In this document: piece after piece, positions 1-5,997 of the stretch
Numbering within the stretch: the stretch's first letter is position 1
How the letters are laid out: every line of letters begins with the position of its first letter
Source of the DNA: DAOULT01 sp964646625
GTDB taxonomy: Bacteria; Chloroflexota; Anaerolineae; CAZYHC01
Length of the DNA stretch: 64,000 bases
Assembly (NCBI GenBank): GCA_964646625.1
Contig: CAZYHC010000012.1
Coordinates: 1 to 64,000 of the forward strand
Direction: 5' to 3'
Made by a program: the position numbers and the translations under genes
The notes under the pieces: model-generated
The model's input: only the letters and a program-made list of their open reading frames with translations
What the model was told of the DNA's origin: nothing
Databases searched by the model: none

Positions 1-979
1 CCTGACCAGGCACCACGAAATCTTCCATCACGGGCGCGAAGGGGATGGGCACGTCGTAAGCGGCCACCCGCTTGATGGGCGCATCCAGCAGGTATAAGCC
101 CTCCTCGGCCACGCTGGCCGCCACTTCTGCGCCCCAGCCCCCGCGTTTGGTATCCTCTTCCACGATGACCAGCCGTCCCGTCTTCTCCAGGGAGTTCAAC
201 ACCGTCTCCAGGTCGAAGGGCACCAGGGTGCGCGGATCGACGACCTCCACGCTGATGCCTTCCTTCTCCAACTCCCCGGCCACCGCCAGGGCGCGATGCA
301 GCATCAGCAGGGTAGCCACTATCGTTACGTCCGTGCCTTCCCGTTTGACGTCGGCCAGGCCCAAAGGGATGGTGTACTCTTCGTCGGGGATGTCGCTGGA
401 GGCGTCGATGCTGCCCACCTCGGAGCGCGGCCCCTTGCTGCCGTAGAGCAGTTTGTGCTCGAAGACCAGCACCGGGCTATCGTCGCGGATGGCCGTTTTC
501 AGCAGGCCCATGGCGTCGTAGGCGGTGGCCGGGACGGCCACTTTCCAGCCCGGTACGTGGATGAAGAACCCTTCCGGGCTTTGGGCGTGTTGTGCGCCGC
601 GCGTGGTGGCCCCCACAGGGGCGCGCAGCACCATGGGCACCTTGACCTGACCGCCCGACATGTAGGTCATTTTAGCGGCCTGGTTGACGATCTCGTCCAT
701 GGCGCAGAACAGGAAATCGGAATACTGCACGTCGGCCACGGGCCGCAGCCCCATCATGGCCGCGCCCACTGCCGCGCCGATGAACCCTTTCTCCGAGATA
801 GGGGTATCCAGCACCCGCTCACGGCCAAATTCCTCGCTCAGACCCAGGGTGACGGTGAACGCCCCGCCAAAACCGCCGGGGATGCCGATGTCCTCGCCGA
901 TGAGAAAGACCCGCTCGTCGCGCCGCATCTCTTCCCGCAGAGCCTCCCGCAGAGCCTCGGCCACAGTCAGATGTCTCAT
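1..979 (-). CDS. 2-oxoacid dehydrogenase E1 component, beta subunit (partial, runs off left edge)
   Basis: Thiamine-diphosphate enzyme subunit that pairs with the adjacent E1 alpha to decarboxylate pyruvate, acetoin or a branched 2-oxoacid. The reading frame starts at the ATG at 979 (MRHLTVAEALREAL) and stays open to the window edge. Family landmarks are VFLIGEDIG, RVLDTPISEKGFIGAAVGAA, the DEIVNQAAK helix and VVDPRTLVPFD in the transketolase C-terminal domain. About 326 residues are visible, close to the usual length, so little is missing. The ATG overlaps the TGA of E1 alpha by four bases (ATGA), which implies translational coupling. No E2 or E3 gene is visible; they may lie beyond the edge. 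The subunit type is certain, the substrate is not. Confidence 0.93.
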   Translation of the reverse strand, partial: MRHLTVAEALREALREEMRRDERVFLIGEDIGIPGGFGGAFTVTLGLSEEFGRERVLDTPISEKGFIGAAVGAAMMGLRPVADVQYSDFLFCAMDEIVNQAAKMTYMSGGQVKVPMVLRAPVGATTRGAQHAQSPEGFFIHVPGWKVAVPATAYDAMGLLKTAIRDDSPVLVFEHKLLYGSKGPRSEVGSIDASSDIPDEEYTIPLGLADVKREGTDVTIVATLLMLHRALAVAGELEKEGISVEVVDPRTLVPFDLETVLNSLEKTGRLVIVEEDTKRGGWGAEVAASVAEEGLYLLDAPIKRVAAYDVPIPFAPVMEDFVVPGQ

Positions 980-1971
980 TCCAGCACCCCCTCGATCTGC
1001 GGTGAGCCATAAACGTCCTTCAGCGCGTCCTCTGGAGCAGGGGAGGGGCTGGAGCGGGCATATTCCACTGCTTCCTCGATTTCCTCGATCACGTCCTCTT
1101 CAACGCTCTCGGCCTGCTCCTCGGTCAAAACGCCTTCTTCTACCAGCACCTTTCGGAAGCGGGGAAGGGGGTCTTTAGCCAGCCATTCTTCCACCTCTTC
1201 CGAGGGCCGATAGTGGCCGGGGTCGCTGCGGGAGTGTCCTCCCCGCCGATAGGTCTTGCATTCCAGCAGGGTGGGGCCCTGGCCGGCCCGCGCCCTTTCG
1301 ACGGCGGACCGGGCGGCCTGGTAGACGGCCAGCACGTCGTTGCCGTCCTCCACCACCACGCCGGGGATGCCGTAAGCTGCGGCCCGCTCGGCGATATCCT
1401 GGATGGCAAAGGCCAGCGAGACGGGCGTGGAAGCGGCGTACTGGTTGTTCTCGCAGACGAAGACCACCGGCAGCTTCCAGATGGCCGCCAGGTTGATCCC
1501 TTCGTGAAACGCGCCCTCGTTGGCCGCCCCATCGCCGAAGAAGCAGGCCGCCACCCGGTCGGTGCGGCGCATCTTGAAGGCCAGCCCCAGCCCGGCGGCG
1601 ATGGGAATGCCCCCGCCCACAATGGCAATGGCCGGGATGATCCCCACGCTCACGTCCCCCAGGTGCATCGAGCCGCCCTTGGCCTGGCAGCAGCCCGTCG
1701 TCCGGGCAAAAAGCTCGGCCATAGCGCCTTTAACGGAAATGCCCTTGGCGATACAATGGCCGTGAGGCCGGTGGGTGGTGGTGATGAAGTCTTCGTCCCG
1801 CAGGGCGGCGCACACCCCTACGTCGGTGGCTTCCTGGCCCTGGCTCTGGTGGATGGTGCCTGGCATCTGGCCTTGCAGGAAGAGGGACTTGACTTCATCC
1901 TCAAAGTGGCGGATGAGCAGCATCCGCCGGTACATCTCGATCAGTTTCTCGCTCGAAAGTCCTTTAATCAT
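976..1971 (-). CDS. 2-oxoacid/acetoin dehydrogenase E1 component, alpha subunit
   Basis: Catalytic partner of the downstream beta subunit in a thiamine-diphosphate dehydrogenase complex. The 331-residue protein has the family layout: an N-terminal helix region (YRRMLLIRHFEDEVKSLF), HRPHGHCIAKG near residue 70, RTTGCCQAKGGSMHLGD, the diphosphate-binding motif running from GDGAANEGAFHEG to the VCENNQYA element, and the C-terminal CKTYRRGGHSRSDPGHYR loop that holds the usual regulatory site in other members. A GAGG ribosome site precedes the ATG, which overlaps the end of the upstream PfkB kinase by eight bases. A second E1 alpha at 34628-35629 is a clear paralogue. Substrate (pyruvate, acetoin or branched-chain oxoacid) cannot be read from the sequence. 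Confidence 0.95.
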   Translation of the reverse strand: MIKGLSSEKLIEMYRRMLLIRHFEDEVKSLFLQGQMPGTIHQSQGQEATDVGVCAALRDEDFITTTHRPHGHCIAKGISVKGAMAELFARTTGCCQAKGGSMHLGDVSVGIIPAIAIVGGGIPIAAGLGLAFKMRRTDRVAACFFGDGAANEGAFHEGINLAAIWKLPVVFVCENNQYAASTPVSLAFAIQDIAERAAAYGIPGVVVEDGNDVLAVYQAARSAVERARAGQGPTLLECKTYRRGGHSRSDPGHYRPSEEVEEWLAKDPLPRFRKVLVEEGVLTEEQAESVEEDVIEEIEEAVEYARSSPSPAPEDALKDVYGSPQIEGVLE

Positions 1972-2938
1972 CGATAACCTCGATATCCAGCTTATTTTTC
2001 TCCAGAAAAGCGGTGGCCTCGTCCATGGTGAAGACGCCGGGCGTGCAACCCAGTTTCAAACAGGCCGACGCGCCGATGGCGGCCGCAAACTCCAGGGTGC
2101 GGCGCAGGTCCCACCCTTGTAACATGCCCCAGATGAAACCGGCGTCAAAGGCATCGCCCGCCCCGGAAGGATCGACCACCTCCACCTGAAAGGCCGGCGC
2201 TTTCATGATCTGGTCTGTGGTCCTGAGCACTGCCCCTTTCTCGCCCCTGGTGATGACCACCGTTGCGCAGCCGTGCTCCAGGAAAACGCGGGCCTGCTCC
2301 AGCGGATCGTCCTGGTGGGTCAGCAGGGCGGCCTCGTCGTCGTTGGGCAGAAAAACGTCGGTGTAGGGGAGAGCCTGGCCTACGGTGCTCTCCACCTCGT
2401 ACTCGCCGCCCGAAGGGACGATGACGTCCAGGACGGTCAGCAGCCCCTCATCTTTGGCGAACTTGAAAAGCTCAAGCAGGGCGTGCTGGTCCAGTCTGGG
2501 CTGCACCAGAAAGCCGCCCACGTAAAGGGCCCGGCTGCGGGCCACCAGGTCCAGCTCGACGTCCTCGTAGCCCAGGTCGGCGTTGGCCCCGATGACGTGG
2601 ATGAACCGGCGGTCCTGCCCCATGACCGGAATGATCATCGTCTTGGAGGTGGGCATGGTCTGCGAGACCTTTACCCCGCGGGCGTCCAGCCCCTTGGCGG
2701 TCATGTCCTTGACGATGAATTCGCCAAAGATGTCGTCGCCCACCTTGCCGATCAGGCCCACCCGCCCTCCCAGCTTGACCAGCGAGACGCCCGTGTTGGC
2801 CGCGCACCCGCCGGTGTCGGGATAAATCTCATCCACCAGCCTCAGCTCGCCCTCTTTCGGGAGATCTGGCAGCGGCGAAGCAAACATATCAGCCACCAGG
2901 ATCCCCACACAGGCGACGTCGTAATCACGATCCTGCAT
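1964..2938 (-). CDS. PfkB/ribokinase-family carbohydrate kinase
   Basis: ATP-dependent sugar kinase of the ribokinase superfamily, 324 residues. The N-terminal signature GGCAANTGVSLVKLGGRVGLIGKVGDD cluster (in parts) and the C-terminal PfkB signature DPSGAGDAFDAGFIWG, holding the anion hole and catalytic Asp, are both intact. It is the first gene of a three-gene minus-strand unit and overlaps E1 alpha by eight bases. The start has an AAGGGGG-type ribosome site. The pairing of a sugar kinase with E1 subunits suggests one catabolic route from a sugar toward an acyl-CoA, but the sugar is unknown; adenosine, ribose, fructose and 2-keto-3-deoxygluconate kinases all share these motifs. Confidence 0.9.
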   Translation of the reverse strand: MQDRDYDVACVGILVADMFASPLPDLPKEGELRLVDEIYPDTGGCAANTGVSLVKLGGRVGLIGKVGDDIFGEFIVKDMTAKGLDARGVKVSQTMPTSKTMIIPVMGQDRRFIHVIGANADLGYEDVELDLVARSRALYVGGFLVQPRLDQHALLELFKFAKDEGLLTVLDVIVPSGGEYEVESTVGQALPYTDVFLPNDDEAALLTHQDDPLEQARVFLEHGCATVVITRGEKGAVLRTTDQIMKAPAFQVEVVDPSGAGDAFDAGFIWGMLQGWDLRRTLEFAAAIGASACLKLGCTPGVFTMDEATAFLEKNKLDIEVIDD

Positions 2939-3033
2939 CTCAACACCCCCTTGATCCTCTGGCTTATGGCCTGGAAATCAATTTTCCGGTAGTCTCCCCC
3001 AATTACGTTGAGGCAAACCCGACTTGCCATTTT

Positions 3034-3104
3034 ACCGCAGAGACCGCCGAGAACGCTGAGAAAATTGATAAATCTCTGCGAACTCTGCGTGCTCTGCGGT
3101 AGAG
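3034..3104. repeat. Intergenic periodic palindrome (CTCTGCG type)
   Basis: Two arms built from roughly 9-10 base modules face each other: ACCGCAGAGACCGCCGAGAA on the left and modules ending in CTCTGCGGT on the right. Related elements occur at 19068-19096, 28990-29058, 59589-59659 and 62249-62308 with different core words. It lies in the 308-base gene-free stretch 2939-3246, which otherwise holds only the composite hairpin element next to the M4 protease gene. Confidence 0.6.
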
Positions 3105-3132
3105 AAAAGTCATCAACACGAAAGAGGGGGAC

Positions 3133-3246
3133 CACCAATTTTCCAGGCTGATAGCCCAAGTGCGCTTCAGCGCACTCTCAAGATTTTTCAAATAGCAAAC
3201 TTTAGTTTGCTTCAGCTCTTAGCCTGGGAGTTTGACTCCCAGGTTT
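3133..3246 (-). repeat. Composite hairpin element, copy A (after the M4 protease gene)
   Basis: On the minus strand a hairpin with 9-base arms CCTGGGAGT/ACTCCCAGG (3223-3243) starts a few bases after the protease stop codon. It is followed by CTAAGAGCTGAAG, a hairpin around CAAACTAAAGTTTG, and a third around GTGCGCTGAAGCGCAC. The same order and linker words recur at 35630-35757 and 62116-62200. There is no U-tract, so it is not a classical terminator, though it could protect or terminate the 3' end. Confidence 0.6.
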
Positions 3247-5559
3247 TTAATTCTGGTCCAGCGGAGGGTGTGGCTCATCAGGCAGAGTGCCAGCTTCCAA
3301 CACCCCGGATTCTGCCCCGCTCACGGTGGCAAACGTGATCTTTCTGACAGCGTAGCATACGCCGTAACCGTGCGTACCGTACACCTTGACATCCCAATAG
3401 TACTGTTTACCCGCGTCTATGCCGCTCGGCCGGGAGTTCAAGGTGTAGCTGCTCTGGGTGCGAAGCAGCGGCGATTCCCAAAGCACAGTGGTCTGGTCCG
3501 CGGCCAGCAGTCTGACCTGATAATAGAGGTCCGAGGACACGTTCCGCCGAGTCCAGGAGAAGGTGACGGGCAGGGCTACGGTTGACCCCGAAGAGGGCTT
3601 TACCAGCGTAACGTCGGCCAGGTCGAAGTCGGTGCCCCAGAGGGTGGTGCCGGCGGTATAAGTGTTGATGTAATCGGCCCACCAGTAGTATAGCTGGCCG
3701 GGGATGGTAGTGTTCGGGCCGTAGCGCACGTAGTATATTCCTCCCGCGCCCAGGCTGGGGATGCCGGTGAAGAGGTAGTGGCCCTGGGTATCGGTGTTGG
3801 TGGTGGCCTTTATCGACCACGTTGACCCATCGTAGTAGCGCAGGGCCAGTGCCACGCTGCAATTAACGCCGGTGGGACAGGGGATAGTCACCTGACCGTA
3901 AATGCCGGACCCTGCCGGCGGCGCGTAGCCCTTCACCACGATGGGCACCTGGACGCTGTAGGTCGGCGAGGGAGAACTGCCTATGCCCACCGCCGCGAAC
4001 CCGGCCTCCACGTAGTCGCAATCGGTGGTGGTGACGGTCGTGGTGATGCCCAGCGTGGGGCTGATCAGATCGGTGCAGGACTGGAGCGAGGCGGCCTTAA
4101 AGAAGCTAAAACCCGACGAGGGGGTCAGGTACTCGGTCAGAGCGCGGTAGAAAATCAGTTCTGCTTTGCCTCGGCCTATGGTCTGGGCGATGAGGTAGGC
4201 CGCCTTGCCGGGGATGCCCATGTTGATGTGCACCCCGCCGTTGTCCAGCGAGGTGGGCAGCGCGGCGTATTGATTCATGTGGCCGGGCAATCCCTTGCTG
4301 TTCATCGGATCGTTGACGTCGTATTGCCCCCCCAGCGTGGGGTCGGCCAGACTTCTCAGGTAGCCGGGCGCGGGCAGGTAAGAATCCTCGCCTATCGTCC
4401 AGTCGCCGGGATCGGCCATAGCCGCGAAGATGTCCGAGAAGGCTTCGCTCAAAGCCCCGGACTGATCGTAGTAGATCAGGTTCACCTCGTTATCCGTCAC
4501 GGCGTGGGTGTATTCGTGAACCACAACGTCCTGATCGCGGGCCAGGGCACTGAACTTCACCCCATCGCCATCGCCGAACACAAACTGCTCTTTGCTGGTG
4601 CTCCAGTAGGCGTTGTTGTAGTTCGTGCTATAATGCACGGTGGCTATGGTGCGGGTATCCGCATCTTTGTCGTAGTTGTCGCGGCCCCAGCGAGAGTTGT
4701 AGTAGTTATAAGCCGTCCCCAGATGGGTGTAAAGATCGTCTACACTGAGGTCGCCTGTGGCCGCAGCGGCCTCGGATCGTTTCAGGACGCCGGGCAGGGT
4801 GGTCCCGTGGTTGGCGTCGTAAATCATGCGGAAGAGGCCGCTCTTGAGGTCGTTGTACCTGTCGATCACTGCCCCGCGGTGGGCGTCCACAAAGTATATC
4901 CACTCGCCCGGCGGCTCGTCCGAGAGCAGCCTCATTTTCCAGGCCAGGTGGTACTCCCCATCGTCGAAGCCCCGATAGAAGACCAGTTCCGTATCCGCCT
5001 CCCATAGCTCGGCCTCTGCATCGTCCAGGTGGGCTCTGGCCGTGGCGATAGCTGTCTCCACAGGGACGTCCGGCCGGGCAGAAAGGTCGATGTCGGGTAG
5101 GTACTGGCCGCCGACGGCCACTATCCGCTTTCCCCCATCGAGGTGTACCGCCAGTTCCATGCCGAAGACCTTGACCCCCTGGTGCTCCTGAGTGAACCAC
5201 ACGTGGGTCAGCCCCAGGTGGTCGCGCTCTACCTTCTTCAGCGCCAATTCCGTCCCCGGGTCGTCCATGCGATAGAGCTGCTCGTAAGCAGCGAAGAAGG
5301 AGCGGGCTATCATTTCAGGGTCGCCCTCTTCGGCGGCTGAAACGTCGGTGGGGATAGCGCCGCTCAGAAAGTCAGGCACTCCGGTGTCCGGGTTCCAGTA
5401 GATTTCCAGCTCTCCGCTGGCCTCCTGCTGCATCTGGGCAAAGACCTCCTGAGGGGAGGGCTCCTGAGCAGGCGGGCGGGCCGAGACGCTCCCGGCCAGG
5501 CCCAGGCTCAAAATGCTCACCAGGATGACGATGCTCACTGTTCTGAGATGTCTGCTCAC
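3247..5559 (-). CDS. Secreted M4-family (thermolysin-like) metallopeptidase
   Basis: Extracellular zinc protease of the thermolysin family. I place the start at the GTG at 5559 because AAGGAGG lies eight bases upstream and a clean signal peptide follows (SIVILVSILSLGLAGSVSA); an in-frame ATG at 5640 has neither. The 770-residue product has an FTP/PepSY-type propeptide, then the M4 domain with VVVHEYTHAVTDNE (His348, Glu349, His352) and the third zinc ligand in LSEAFSD (Glu372), plus the catalytic-His region NGGVHINMG. After about residue 540 come a VQVPIVVK segment resembling the YLPxxxR/K motif of neighbouring secreted proteins, a carboxypeptidase-regulatory-like sandwich and a fibronectin-like domain. 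Likely a nutrient-scavenging protease. Confidence 0.93.
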   Translation of the reverse strand: MSRHLRTVSIVILVSILSLGLAGSVSARPPAQEPSPQEVFAQMQQEASGELEIYWNPDTGVPDFLSGAIPTDVSAAEEGDPEMIARSFFAAYEQLYRMDDPGTELALKKVERDHLGLTHVWFTQEHQGVKVFGMELAVHLDGGKRIVAVGGQYLPDIDLSARPDVPVETAIATARAHLDDAEAELWEADTELVFYRGFDDGEYHLAWKMRLLSDEPPGEWIYFVDAHRGAVIDRYNDLKSGLFRMIYDANHGTTLPGVLKRSEAAAATGDLSVDDLYTHLGTAYNYYNSRWGRDNYDKDADTRTIATVHYSTNYNNAYWSTSKEQFVFGDGDGVKFSALARDQDVVVHEYTHAVTDNEVNLIYYDQSGALSEAFSDIFAAMADPGDWTIGEDSYLPAPGYLRSLADPTLGGQYDVNDPMNSKGLPGHMNQYAALPTSLDNGGVHINMGIPGKAAYLIAQTIGRGKAELIFYRALTEYLTPSSGFSFFKAASLQSCTDLISPTLGITTTVTTTDCDYVEAGFAAVGIGSSPSPTYSVQVPIVVKGYAPPAGSGIYGQVTIPCPTGVNCSVALALRYYDGSTWSIKATTNTDTQGHYLFTGIPSLGAGGIYYVRYGPNTTIPGQLYYWWADYINTYTAGTTLWGTDFDLADVTLVKPSSGSTVALPVTFSWTRRNVSSDLYYQVRLLAADQTTVLWESPLLRTQSSYTLNSRPSGIDAGKQYYWDVKVYGTHGYGVCYAVRKITFATVSGAESGVLEAGTLPDEPHPPLDQN

Positions 5560-5844
5560 TGTCAAAAACCTCCTTAAATGCGCTGGCTTATCTCGCAGGT
5601 ATTGTTCCTGATACGGCTGGCTCACAATATAATACCACATTCGAGCCTTTTTGGGAATTTGACCACAGCCGATAGTTTACTCAAATCGCCAGAAAAGGCA
5701 ACCGTTTTTGCCTCGTCTGTTGTTATAAGCTTTATTTGCCTTTTCTGGCAAAGTCAGGTATTATAAATCAGGAAGTTTGTGACGAAAGCATTTGTCACGA
5801 TTGGGATCCCTTTTTGAAAGAATTTATGGAAAGGAGGTTCGCCG
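5560..5844. other. Divergent intergenic region with inverted repeat
   Basis: Shared upstream region of two divergently transcribed secreted proteases. It holds a perfect 14-base inverted repeat, GCCAGAAAAGGCAA (5688-5701) and TTGCCTTTTCTGGC (5736-5749), separated by 34 bases, and a shorter GTGAC/GTCAC pair just after it. The long repeat is either a regulator site or an RNA hairpin. I see no confident sigma-70 promoter pair. Confidence 0.4.
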
Positions 5845-5997
5845 ATGAAGGCACAACGCTCCTGCTCGCCAGGGTGCTCTGTTCGAGTGGGGGCAGACTC
5901 ATCAACGAAACCCACCATCGCTGAGGTGATGTACCAGATTCAGTTATTTCAGCTTTTAATAAGAAGGAGGAAGCAAAATGAACAATCTTATTTCTAG
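5845..5997 (+). CDS. Possible 50-residue leader ORF ahead of the metalloprotease
   Basis: An ATG at 5845 sits seven bases after a perfect AAGGAGG (5831-5837), and the frame runs 50 codons to a TAG at 5995, ending inside the next gene, whose ATG at 5978 it overlaps by 20 bases. The peptide begins MKAQRSCSPGCSVRVG and has no recognised domain. The ribosome site and overlap argue for translational coupling; the lack of any family resemblance argues for chance. Treat as tentative. Confidence 0.3.
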   Translation: MKAQRSCSPGCSVRVGADSSTKPTIAEVMYQIQLFQLLIRRRKQNEQSYF

